Source: Modicisalibacter radicis (GTDB taxonomy: Bacteria > Pseudomonadota > Gammaproteobacteria > Pseudomonadales > Halomonadaceae). From it: DNA of 64,000 bases. The notes beneath the pieces are model-generated. The model was not told where the DNA came from and did not search any database. It saw only the letters and a list, made by a program, of their open reading frames with translations. This document shows positions 36,335 to 44,507 of this stretch, piece after piece. Location: assembly GCF_900961225.1 (NCBI RefSeq), contig NZ_CAAHFN010000054.1:310001-374000 (forward strand), in the 5' to 3' direction. The first letter of the stretch is position 1. Each line of letters begins with the position of its first letter. The position numbers were made by a program, and so were the translations under genes.

Positions 36335-36859
36335 TCATTCGGCCAACCGCGCCGGGGTGGCGTCGGCGCCCATCGCCGTGGCCAGGTCGAACGCGGTCAT
36401 CCCCCTGCTCTCGCGGGCGTGCCGGTCGGCGCCGTTGGCCAACAGGTAATCGACGATCTCGGCATGGTTGAACATCGCCGCGTACATCAGCGCGGTCTTG
36501 CCGTCCGGCGATGAGCCGTCGACCTCGGCACCGTTTTCCAGCAGCAGCCTGACCATCGCCAGGTTGCCCTTGAAGGCGGCACCCGCCAGCGGATTCTGGC
36601 CGTTGTCGTTGCGCAGTTCGGGATCGGCGCCCTGTTCGAGCAGCACGCGGGTGGTTTCGACGTGACCATGGTAGCTGGCCAGCATCAGCAGGCTATCGCC
36701 CTTCTGGTTGCGCATGTTGGGCGGCAGGCCCTGCTCGAGCCAGTGACGGAAGTTCTCGGTCTCGCCTTCCCGCGCGGCATTGAAGATCTGCGTGGCCAGG
36801 CGGATCGTCTCCTCGTCCGGGCCGTTGTCGTCAGGCGACGTCTGGGCTTGGTCGGCCAT
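36335..36859 (-). CDS. Ankyrin-repeat protein
   Basis: This 174-residue soluble protein has four ankyrin repeats from about residue 55 (GDSLLMLASYHGHVETTRVLLEQGADP, GQNPLAGAAFKGNLAMVRLLLENGAEV, GKTALMYAAMFNHAEIVDYLLANGAD, then a partial repeat). An acidic N-terminus precedes them. GGAG lies before the ATG. Ankyrin proteins of this size mediate protein contacts. Some sit beside catalase genes, but no such partner is here. Function unknown. Confidence 0.85.
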   Translation of the reverse strand: MADQAQTSPDDNGPDEETIRLATQIFNAAREGETENFRHWLEQGLPPNMRNQKGDSLLMLASYHGHVETTRVLLEQGADPELRNDNGQNPLAGAAFKGNLAMVRLLLENGAEVDGSSPDGKTALMYAAMFNHAEIVDYLLANGADRHARESRGMTAFDLATAMGADATPARLAE

Positions 36860-37024
36860 GGGGTTATCTCCGTTAAACGCATTCAGGGCTTCAGCATACG
36901 AGCATTGCGCGGGGCGGTTGAACTATGGCGGCGATGCAAAGACCCAATCGCCCGATGACACTAGCACGCGACGCACCCGCCAGCCGGAAGGCCGACATGG
37001 CCATGCCGGCCGGGCAGACGCCCC

Positions 37025-38053
37025 TTAGCGCTCCGCCGAGGCCGCCCACAGGTTGACGCCGCCTTCCACGGCGTAGCGATCGATCTCGGCCAGCTCGTCG
37101 TCGCTGAAGTCGAGGCGCTCGAGCGCGCCCACGCAATCGACGACCTGCTGCGGACGACTCGCGCCGATCAGCGCCGAGGCAACCTGGGGCTTGCGCAGCA
37201 CCCAGGCCAGCGCCATCTGGGCCAGATTCTGCCCGCGCCGCTCGGCGATCGCGTTCAGCGCACGCACCCGCTCCAGGTTGTCCGCCGAAAGGTGCCCCTC
37301 GCGCAGCGCACCGCCCCGGGCCAGCCGGCTGTCGTCGGGCACGCCCTGGAGATACTTGCCGGTCAGGATGCCCTGAGCCAGCGGCGAAAAGGCGATCGCG
37401 CCCATGTCCAGCTCATCGAGGGTGGCGAGCAGGCCATCGTCCTCGACCCAGCGATTGATCATCGAATAGCTCGGCTGATGGATCAGGCACGGCGTTCCCA
37501 GCTCGCGCAGGATCGCCACCGCCTCGCGGGTGCGCCGGGCGTTGTAGGAGGAGATACCCACGTAGAGCGCCTTGCCCTGACGCACCGCGCTGTCCAGTGC
37601 GCCCATGGTCTCCTCGAGCGGCGTCTCGGGATCGAAACGGTGCGAATAGAAGATGTCGACATAGTCGACGCCCAGACGCGCGAGGCTCTGATCGAGGCTG
37701 GCCGTCAGGTACTTGCGACTTCCCCAGTCGCCGTAGGGTCCCGGCCACATGGTGTAGCCCGCCTTGGTGGAGATCAGCAGTTCGTCGCGATGGCCGGCGA
37801 AATCCCTCTTGAGGATGCGTCCGAACAGTTCCTCGGCGCTGCCCGGCGGCGGGCCGTAGTTGTTGGCCAGGTCGAAGTGGGTGATGCCGTGATCGAATGC
37901 GGTGCGACATATCTCGCGGGCGTTGTCGTCGTGGGCATTCTCGCCGAAGTTGTGCCACAGTCCCAGCGACAGCGCGGGCAGCTTCAGGCCGCTGCGCCCG
38001 CAGCGGTTGTAGATCATCCGTTCGTAACGGGAGTCCACAGGGGTGTAGCTCAT
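37025..38053 (-). CDS. Aldo/keto reductase, YghZ-like (L-glyceraldehyde 3-phosphate reductase type)
   Basis: This 342-residue NADPH-dependent TIM-barrel reductase has the AKR catalytic stretch FDLANNYGPPPGSAEELFGRIL (Asp and Tyr), STKAGYTMWPGPYG with the catalytic Lys, and FYSHRFDPETPLEETM with the active-site His. The C-terminal ALIGASRPQQV binds cofactor. The closest family by motif is E. coli YghZ, which reduces L-glyceraldehyde 3-phosphate and methylglyoxal. AGAGGA lies upstream of the ATG. It is a single-gene unit. Confidence 0.9.
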   Translation of the reverse strand: MSYTPVDSRYERMIYNRCGRSGLKLPALSLGLWHNFGENAHDDNAREICRTAFDHGITHFDLANNYGPPPGSAEELFGRILKRDFAGHRDELLISTKAGYTMWPGPYGDWGSRKYLTASLDQSLARLGVDYVDIFYSHRFDPETPLEETMGALDSAVRQGKALYVGISSYNARRTREAVAILRELGTPCLIHQPSYSMINRWVEDDGLLATLDELDMGAIAFSPLAQGILTGKYLQGVPDDSRLARGGALREGHLSADNLERVRALNAIAERRGQNLAQMALAWVLRKPQVASALIGASRPQQVVDCVGALERLDFSDDELAEIDRYAVEGGVNLWAASAER

Positions 38054-38170
38054 GTATCTGTCCTCTTGTAAGTCATTCGATATTCACTGCGGCGCGTGCA
38101 GCGCCTTCCCGGCCAAGCGCCGACGCCGATTGCCTCGATGACAGGCTTTTTCGGCCGAGCGTAGAGCCCC

Positions 38171-38262
38171 CTACCGCCGCTCGGCGGCGTTCGGCATACG
38201 CTGCTTGACGATGCCGGTGAAGTCGTCGCCCCGGTGCCCCTCGACCTCGACCCTGACGCGAA
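38171..38262 (-). pseudogene. Relic of the polA 3' end
   Basis: The minus-strand frame ending at 38171 reads VEVEGHRGDDFTGIVKQRM, matching [19 protein letters not shown] of the intact PolA encoded at 44508-47306. By hand, 38179-38248 and 44567-44636 share 56 of 70 bases. The frame stops soon after, and nothing else of polA is present. It looks like an old partial duplication. Confidence 0.7.
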
Positions 38263-38274
38263 AACCGCCATCCG

Positions 38275-39510
38275 CTAACCCTTCTGCCGGGAACGCTCGC
38301 GCGGTGGGTCGCCAGTGCCTCGCCGTTTCCTGGTCCGCCTTTCCAATTTCAGATAAACGATGCAAGCCACCGCCAAAGGCAGCAAGAAATAGATGGCGCG
38401 ATAACCGATCAATGCCGCGAGCAGCTCGCTCGTGGCGATCTGATGTTGCAGAAAGGCGATGAACACTGCCTCGAGGACCCCCAGGCCCGCGGGGATATGC
38501 GTAACCACACCGGCAATGCTGCTGACCAGCAGGATGCCGAGAATGCTCGGGAAAGCAACGCCGTCAGGTAATAGAAGGTAGATCAGCATGGCCATCAACG
38601 ACCAGTTCACGGCGCCCAGGATGGCCTGCATCAGCGCCAACCGAAGCGACGGAAGCAGGATTTCATGGCCTCGCCACGTCCAGGCGCGGCGTCTGGAAAA
38701 GCGACAGGCAGCCAGATAGAACAGTGAAGCGGCTGCAATCAACGGAGCATGATCGGAAAGGTGTGACCAGGGTTTTCGGTAAAGCGCCTGGGGCTCCCGC
38801 GCAGTGACATTGCGCGTGTAAATCCGGTCCAGGTGCAGCAAGGGCCAGCGCGCCGGGAAGCTTCTCGCCGGGCGACCATGACGGTCGGCGAAGGCTTCCC
38901 TGAGGCCACATTCGGCCAGCACCTTGTCGGCCTGCAACCGCCAGTCGTTGAAATCCCCCGCGACCATCACCGGTTCATTGGGGGGGATCGAATCGAGCAG
39001 GTCACATAACAGCTTCAGCTGCTTCAGGCGATGTGCTTCGCGCAATCCTAGGTGAACGCAGATGGCATGGACTTCCGGCTGACCGGGGATATCCAGGATG
39101 CAGTGCAGCATCCCCCGCTCTTCGGTACCCAGGATCGACACGTCTCTGTTTTCAAAGTGCCGGATCGGAAATTTCGACAACAGGGCATTGCCGTGATCAC
39201 CATCGGGGTATACGGCGTTGCGCCCGTAGGCAACGTCCGACCACAGGGTTTCGGCCAGGTATTCGTACTGAGTCATGGCCGGCCAGTCGTGATAGCGCAT
39301 GGCATGCTTCTTGTGCTCGCCGATCACTTCCTGAAGGAATACCACCTCGACGGACAAGGTATTAACGGCATCGCGCAACTCCGGCAAGATATGGCGGCGA
39401 TTGAAAAGGGTAAACCCCTTGTGGACGTTCAGCGTCATGATGCGCAGTGTCCGCACGGTGGTCGCACGGTCTGTACCTTGCTGCATGGATCGGGCGATAT
39501 CGCTGCACAT
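38275..39510 (-). CDS. Chimera: endonuclease/exonuclease/phosphatase domain fused to C-terminal half of a YbhN-like membrane protein
   Basis: This is about 411 residues from the ATG at 39510 (a GTG at 39543 is possible, start uncertain). Residues 1 to about 258 form a complete EEP domain (TLNVHKGF, EVVFLQEV, VAGDFNDW, closing SDHAP), like E. coli YbhP. From about 38733 onward the frame continues directly as the last roughly 140 residues of a UPF0104/YbhN-type protein (GILLVSSIAGVVTHIPAGLGVLEAVF) with three to four TM helices. E. coli has ybhP, clsB and ybhN in that order, so a deletion of clsB and the first half of ybhN would give exactly this product. The EEP part could still act. The membrane part is incomplete. 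Confidence 0.75.
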   Translation of the reverse strand: MCSDIARSMQQGTDRATTVRTLRIMTLNVHKGFTLFNRRHILPELRDAVNTLSVEVVFLQEVIGEHKKHAMRYHDWPAMTQYEYLAETLWSDVAYGRNAVYPDGDHGNALLSKFPIRHFENRDVSILGTEERGMLHCILDIPGQPEVHAICVHLGLREAHRLKQLKLLCDLLDSIPPNEPVMVAGDFNDWRLQADKVLAECGLREAFADRHGRPARSFPARWPLLHLDRIYTRNVTAREPQALYRKPWSHLSDHAPLIAAASLFYLAACRFSRRRAWTWRGHEILLPSLRLALMQAILGAVNWSLMAMLIYLLLPDGVAFPSILGILLVSSIAGVVTHIPAGLGVLEAVFIAFLQHQIATSELLAALIGYRAIYFLLPLAVACIVYLKLERRTRKRRGTGDPPRERSRQKG

Positions 39511-39735
39511 CTGCCTGCCGCCTGCTTGGAAACTATGCGCCACCGCTCACGCTAACTCATTCATTTCTCAAGCATGGCACAGGAATATCCATGCGCAAGG
39601 CAGGTACCTTCCGATGAAACCAGACGCTTTTGAGGTGGCTCCTCAAGGTGCGTCATGCAAGCGACCCGCGCCCCCCGCCTTCGACAGCCGGGCGGGTTGC
39701 CGATGCGCCTCGCCCGGTTGGCGCCCGGCTTCGCG

Positions 39736-40878
39736 TCAGTGCCGGGCCCCCCGCGACCCGGGCTCGAGGATCTCTTGCGCCAGGGCGCGTCCCAGCGAAG
39801 TGAGATGGAGGCGCTCGCCGTCCTGCACGATATGTCCCTGAGCGCAGCTGCGCCGGGTCACCCGATGCGCCTTGGCGGCGTCCCAGAGGAGGTGTTCCTG
39901 CAATGCCCTGACGACATTCTCGGTGGCCTGCTCGGGGCTGCCCTCGTGATTGTAGAGGTGCACGGCGAGCGTGCGGCTTTCGTTGAAGCGTCGCTGGCCG
40001 AGGCGGCGCATGCGCTGCGCGATCAAGCCGTAGTGGGGCCCGGCGAGGAAGGCGACGAACAGGAATACGCCGGTCATTACCGCCATCATGCCTCCGATCG
40101 AGACGTTCCAGGCGATGGCCAGGTAGTAACCGCTGACGCTCGACAATACCGAGATCGCCATGCCGTAGACGAACATCAGCCACAGGCGGTCGGTGAGCAG
40201 ATAGGCCGCCGCGGGCGGGACGATGACGAACGCCACGAACAGCACCGCGCCCACCGCGTCGAATGCCGCCACCGCGGTGCCGCTGGTCAGCAGCAGCAGC
40301 GCGTAGAACAGTATGCCTGGCGCGAAGCCCAGCGCCTTGGCCAGCGCGGCGTCGAAGGTGGCGAGCTTGAGCTCCTTGTAGAACAGCAGCACGAAGGCGG
40401 CGTTGACGAGCGTCATCGCGCCCACCGAGAGCAGCGACTGCGGAACCCGATAGCCGCCGACGTCGACGGTATCCAGCCACACGAAGCCGATCTCGCCGAG
40501 CAATACGGTATGGGTGTCGATGTGCACGTCGCTGGCATACAGGTTGAGCAGCAGCACCCCGATCGAGAACAGCACCGGAAAGACCAGGCCGATGGCCGCA
40601 TCCTTCTTGACGCGCTGGGTGTTGACCAGCAGTTCGGTCAGGAACACCGTCAGAATCCCGGTGAGGGCGGCGCCGATGATCTGCAGCGGTCCGCTCTGCT
40701 GGTGGGTGAGCAGCCAGACGATGACGATGCCGAAGACGATCGAGTGACCGATGGCATCCGAAAGCATGCTGCTGCCACGCAGCACCAGGAAGGTACCGAC
40801 CAGCGTCGAGGCGATGCCCACCAGCATGCCGACCAGCATGATCATCAACGGCACGTTATCCAGCAGCGCGTTCAGCAT
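39736..40878 (-). CDS. mntD: Metal (manganese-type) ABC transporter permease with C-terminal winged-helix extension
   Basis: This 380-residue protein has an ABC-3 permease core of about 280 residues and 8 helices (GTFLVLRGSSMLSDAIGHSIVFGIV is the family signature). A soluble tail of about 90 residues contains a helical segment and a winged-helix-like end (ERLHLTSLGRALAQEIL). The ATG at 40878 has GGAGAGAA upstream and overlaps the previous permease gene by 23 bp. With the partner permease it forms the membrane channel for Mn2+ (or Zn2+/Fe2+). Symbol follows the mntABCD naming, and metal assignment rests on the MntR box and adjacent mntR. Confidence 0.85.
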   Translation of the reverse strand: MLNALLDNVPLMIMLVGMLVGIASTLVGTFLVLRGSSMLSDAIGHSIVFGIVIVWLLTHQQSGPLQIIGAALTGILTVFLTELLVNTQRVKKDAAIGLVFPVLFSIGVLLLNLYASDVHIDTHTVLLGEIGFVWLDTVDVGGYRVPQSLLSVGAMTLVNAAFVLLFYKELKLATFDAALAKALGFAPGILFYALLLLTSGTAVAAFDAVGAVLFVAFVIVPPAAAYLLTDRLWLMFVYGMAISVLSSVSGYYLAIAWNVSIGGMMAVMTGVFLFVAFLAGPHYGLIAQRMRRLGQRRFNESRTLAVHLYNHEGSPEQATENVVRALQEHLLWDAAKAHRVTRRSCAQGHIVQDGERLHLTSLGRALAQEILEPGSRGARH

Positions 40879-42028
40879 CGCCGTTCTCTCCATCCTCGCC
40901 CAGGGCGGACAGGATCCGCTCGGCTTCGGCGATGCCCGCCCGCGTGAGCACCCACTGTGCGGCGGCGCTCGGCTCGCCGTCCCTTGCCGCGTGACGCTCG
41001 ACCATCCCGCGCCGTTCGAGCAGGTGCAAGGCCTTGCGTGACCCCACACCGTGATAGCTGTCCACCATGCCTTGCTCGGAACGATAGGCGGGGTCCTCGT
41101 GGTGGACGGCGAGCCGGTAGAGCGTGGTCAGCACCTGTTGATAGCGCAGTCGGCGACGCCCACGCCACAGCCTGATGAGTTCCCAGACGAAGCCGCGACC
41201 GGGGGCGAACAGCAGCGACACCAGAACGACCACCGAGACGCTGAGAATGATCAGCGGCCCGGTCGCCAGGCCACGCGCCAGCGCGCTCAGCAGGGCGCCG
41301 CCTATCCCGCCGCCGATGCCGATCGCCGCTGCCAGGGCGACCATGGTCTCCAGCCGGTTGCACCACTGACGGGCCGCCACCGCCGGGGCGATCACCATTG
41401 CCGCCATCAGTACCACCCCGACCATCTGCAGCCCGACCACCACGGCCAACGCGATCATCACCGTCAGCAGCGCCTCGAGCCATGCTACCGGCAGCCCCAG
41501 CGAGGCGGCGTAGCCGGGATCGAAGGCGATCAGCTTGAACTCCTTCCACAGCGCGCCGACCAGCGCCAGGGCCACGGCGGTGATGCCGGCCATGACCCAC
41601 AGGTCGCTGCGCAGGGTGGCCGCCGCCTGGCCGAAAAGGAACGAATCGAGGCCGCCCTGGGCGGCGTTGCCGGTGCCCTGTATATAGGTCAGCAGCACCA
41701 CGCCGAGGGCAAAGAAGGTGCTCAGGGTGATGCCCAGGGCGGCGTCTGTCTTGAGCCGGCTGTTGCGGGTCAGCAACAGCATGGTGAGGGCCGCCAGGGC
41801 GCCACTGACCAGCGCGCCCGCGAGCAGGCTGCCGAAATGCCGCCCACCGCTGATGATAAAGCCCAGACAGATGCCGGGCAGCGCCGCGTGCGAGAGGGTA
41901 TCGCCAAGCAGGCTCTGCTTGCGCAGCACGGCGAAACTGCCCAGCACGCCGCTGATCAGGCCCAGCAGCGCGGCACCGGCCACCACGTTCTGAAGGGTAT
42001 AGTCCTGCAGCCAGTCGACGAACGTCAC
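40856..42028 (-). CDS. mntC: Metal (manganese-type) ABC transporter permease with C-terminal winged-helix extension
   Basis: This 390-residue protein has an ABC-3 permease core ([28 protein letters not shown], then [17 protein letters not shown]) and a C-terminal tail of about 100 residues. The tail resembles a DtxR-like HTH plus wing: [22 protein letters not shown], then [20 protein letters not shown] and [15 protein letters not shown]. The GTG at 42028 overlaps the ATPase gene (GTGA). Usual permeases of this family end near 280-290 residues, so the tail is an added domain, also present in the partner permease. Confidence 0.85.
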   Translation of the reverse strand: MTFVDWLQDYTLQNVVAGAALLGLISGVLGSFAVLRKQSLLGDTLSHAALPGICLGFIISGGRHFGSLLAGALVSGALAALTMLLLTRNSRLKTDAALGITLSTFFALGVVLLTYIQGTGNAAQGGLDSFLFGQAAATLRSDLWVMAGITAVALALVGALWKEFKLIAFDPGYAASLGLPVAWLEALLTVMIALAVVVGLQMVGVVLMAAMVIAPAVAARQWCNRLETMVALAAAIGIGGGIGGALLSALARGLATGPLIILSVSVVVLVSLLFAPGRGFVWELIRLWRGRRRLRYQQVLTTLYRLAVHHEDPAYRSEQGMVDSYHGVGSRKALHLLERRGMVERHAARDGEPSAAAQWVLTRAGIAEAERILSALGEDGENGDAERAAG

Positions 42029-42825
42029 CGTCGCGCTCCGGCCGGCTCGCCGGCCGACTCCCGGGTCAGCAAGGCGTGCTCGTCGAGCAGCGCGATCTGC
42101 CCGCCATAGGCCTTGCGCAGGTTGTCGGCGGTATACACCTCGCCCACCGCGCCCTGGGCGATCACTCGCACGTTGAGCAGCAGCAGCCAATCGAAGTAGT
42201 TGCGCACCGTCTGCAGGTCGTGGTGGACCACGATCACCGTCTTGCCGGCATCGCGCAGGCGATGGAGGATATCGACGATCGCGCGCTCGGTGGTGGCGTC
42301 GACCCCGGCCATCGGCTCATCGAGGAAATAGACGTCGGCCTGCTGGACCAGCGCCCGGGCCAGGAACACCCGCTGCTGCTGCCCCCCCGACAACTGGCTG
42401 ATCTGGCGATCGGCGAAGGTCTCCATGCCTACGCGTTCGAGCGCCTCGAACGCCTCGCGCCGTTCGCTGCGGCCGGGGCGTCGCAACCACCCCAGGCGGC
42501 CGTACAGCCCCATGGTGACGACATCCAGGGCGGTGGTGGGAAAATCCCAGTCGACGCTGGAACGCTGCGGCACATAGCCGACCCGGCTTCGCTGGGCACG
42601 GTAGGTGCGGCCGTGCAGGGTGACGTGGCCGGCCACCTTGGGCACCAGTCCCAGGATGCTCTTGATCAGGGTGCTCTTGCCGGCGCCGTTGGGGCCGACG
42701 ATCGCCGCCATCACGCCCGGCGGAACGTCGAAGTCGATGTCCCACAGCACCGGCTTGCTCTGGTAGCTGACCGTCAGGTCCTCGACGTGCAGCGCCAGAT
42801 CGGGTTCGTGCAGGGCGGTCGTCAT
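42025..42825 (-). CDS. mntB: Metal (manganese-type) ABC transporter ATP-binding protein
   Basis: This 266-residue ATPase has Walker [10 protein letters not shown], signature [15 protein letters not shown], Walker B VYFLDEP and the switch His (VVHHD). The ATG at 42825 has a GAGAGA site and lies 10 bp after the binding-protein gene. It energises the two permeases that follow. Confidence 0.92.
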   Translation of the reverse strand: MTTALHEPDLALHVEDLTVSYQSKPVLWDIDFDVPPGVMAAIVGPNGAGKSTLIKSILGLVPKVAGHVTLHGRTYRAQRSRVGYVPQRSSVDWDFPTTALDVVTMGLYGRLGWLRRPGRSERREAFEALERVGMETFADRQISQLSGGQQQRVFLARALVQQADVYFLDEPMAGVDATTERAIVDILHRLRDAGKTVIVVHHDLQTVRNYFDWLLLLNVRVIAQGAVGEVYTADNLRKAYGGQIALLDEHALLTRESAGEPAGARR

Positions 42826-42835
42826 GGGTCTCTCC

Positions 42836-43816
42836 TCACGCCGCGTCTTCGTCGGGTCGCCAGCGCTCGGCCCAGTCGGCGAGCGCCTCGGGCAGGGGCG
42901 CCGGCTCGCCGCCCAGCGCCTCGACGATGTGGCGGGTGTTGGCGTGGAGCATGCCGATGTAGGTCCCTTCGGCGGTACCCGCCTCCCCCATGGCGTCGGC
43001 ATAGAGCTGCGCACCGAGAGCGACGTCCTGGCCGCGCTGGCGAGCGGCATCGATCACCGCCTGCACGGTGCGCGGATTGATGGTGCTCTCGATGAACACC
43101 GCCGGCACCCGGCGCTCGACCACCACGTCGGTCATGTGGCGAATATCGGCGACGCCGGTCTCGGTCTCGGTGCTGATCCCCTGAACACCCGCCACCTCGA
43201 TGGCGTAGGCACGGCCATAGTAGTTGAAGGCGTCGTGCGCGGTGACCAGGATGCGCTGATCCTCGGGAATACTGGCGATGCTCGCGGCGATCCAATCGTG
43301 CAGCGCGGCAAGCTGGGCCGCATAGCGCTCGGCGTTGTCATGCACGGCGCTCGCGCAGCCGGGGCGCTGCTCGCTCAACGCCTCGGCGACGGTGGGCACG
43401 GTCCGCGCCCAGAGATCGACCGCCATCCACACGTGGGGATCGATGCCGTAGACGTCCTGCACGGTGATCAAATCGCCGCTGTCGATCGATGCCGGCGCCA
43501 GGGCGACGGTCGGCCGGGTCTCGCCGAAGCGCTCCAGCACGTCGCCCAGCCGCCCTTCCAGCGAATAGCCCGAATAGAAAATCGCCTCGGCGCCCTGAAA
43601 GGTGCGCACGTCGCGGGCGCTGGCCTGATAGAGGTGCGGGTCGACGCCCGGGCCCATGAGCGTGGCGACGTCGACACACTCGCCACCGACATTCTCGACC
43701 ACATCGGCGACCATGCCGGTGGTGGCCGTCACCTTCAACGGTGCCTCCTGCGCCAGCGTGACGCCACACCAGGCCAGCGTCAGTGCCGCCATGCCGATTC
43801 CCCGCCTGCCGTGCAT
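42836..43816 (-). CDS. mntA: Metal (manganese-type) ABC transporter periplasmic binding protein
   Basis: This 326-residue cluster A-I metal receptor has a signal peptide at residues 1-23 (ending TLAQ). Metal ligands by family position are His61 in [13 protein letters not shown] and His128 in [11 protein letters not shown], plus a Glu in [11 protein letters not shown] and an Asp in YADAMGEAG. This is the His/His/Glu/Asp set of Mn/Fe receptors, and the His-rich loop of zinc receptors is absent. The ATG at 43816 has AAGGAGG. It is the first gene of mntABCD, with a perfect MntR-like operator 31-48 bp upstream. Confidence 0.9.
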   Translation of the reverse strand: MHGRRGIGMAALTLAWCGVTLAQEAPLKVTATTGMVADVVENVGGECVDVATLMGPGVDPHLYQASARDVRTFQGAEAIFYSGYSLEGRLGDVLERFGETRPTVALAPASIDSGDLITVQDVYGIDPHVWMAVDLWARTVPTVAEALSEQRPGCASAVHDNAERYAAQLAALHDWIAASIASIPEDQRILVTAHDAFNYYGRAYAIEVAGVQGISTETETGVADIRHMTDVVVERRVPAVFIESTINPRTVQAVIDAARQRGQDVALGAQLYADAMGEAGTAEGTYIGMLHANTRHIVEALGGEPAPLPEALADWAERWRPDEDAA

Positions 43817-43846
43817 CGGACGCCTCCTTCCTACGAACGTTAACTT

Positions 43847-43864
43847 GTATAGCATTTGCTATAC
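43847..43864. promoter_or_regulatory. MntR operator upstream of mntA
   Basis: GTATAGCA-TT-TGCTATAC is a perfect 18-bp palindrome containing ATAGC-N4-GCTAT, the core of the E. coli MntR site. It lies 31 bp before the mntA start, and mntR is the next gene upstream. Confidence 0.8.
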
Positions 43865-43926
43865 CAATAAGCGAAAGTCCTCCCCGAGTCAAGATGGGAA
43901 GGGCCAGACTAGCGGAGGATGCCGGC

Positions 43927-44385
43927 TCAGCGATTGGCGTCTTCGTCGCGCTCCAGGAAGCGTTCGAAGGCATCCAGCGTCTCGGCGCTGACATGGTGCT
44001 CGATGCCTTCGGCATCGAGGCGTGCGGTATCGTCGGTGACCCCCAGACGACGCAGCAGCGCTTCGACGATCAGGTGTCGACGGCGACTGGCGCTGGCCAG
44101 GCGCTCCCCCGACTCGGTGAGGAACAGGCCCCGGTAGCGGCGCTTGACGATCAGCCCCTCATCGACCAGGCGGTTGAGCATCTTGGCGACCGTCGGCTGG
44201 GCCACGCCGAGATGGCGGGCGATATCGACCTGGCGGGCCTCGCCGCCGTCGCGCAGCAGATCGGAGATCAACTCGACGTAATCCTCGATCAACTCCGTGC
44301 GGCGCGCGTCGCGGGCCTTGCGAAACCCCTGCACCTGGCTCTCGGGCTCGGCCAGGGGGCGGCGGGAAGCGTGTGGAGAATTCAT
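43927..44385 (-). CDS. mntR: Manganese-responsive regulator MntR (DtxR family)
   Basis: This 152-residue DtxR-type regulator has an N-terminal winged helix ([49 protein letters not shown]) and a dimer/metal domain ([33 protein letters not shown]), where Glu and His residues of the HHVS motif bind metal. The ATG at 44385 gives the family length. It lacks an SH3-like C-terminal domain, as in other MntR proteins. Upstream of and codirectional with mntABCD, it should repress that operon when Mn2+ is replete. Confidence 0.92.
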   Translation of the reverse strand: MNSPHASRRPLAEPESQVQGFRKARDARRTELIEDYVELISDLLRDGGEARQVDIARHLGVAQPTVAKMLNRLVDEGLIVKRRYRGLFLTESGERLASASRRRHLIVEALLRRLGVTDDTARLDAEGIEHHVSAETLDAFERFLERDEDANR

Positions 44386-44471
44386 GGACGGTTCGCGGCT
44401 GTGGTCGTTCAAAGGAGTGAGGCATGATTGCCCATCGGGCGCGGGATTGCCAATCGCCCGGCTTGCTGGAC

Positions 44472-44490
44472 GGGGCCGTTGCCCGGCCCC
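44472..44490 (-). terminator. GC-rich hairpin after polA
   Basis: GGGGCC and GGCCCC pair around a 7-nt loop, 18 bp downstream of the polA stop. The stem is short and lacks a T-run. Confidence 0.4.
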
Positions 44491-44507
44491 ACGAATGCAT
44501 GCAGTCC

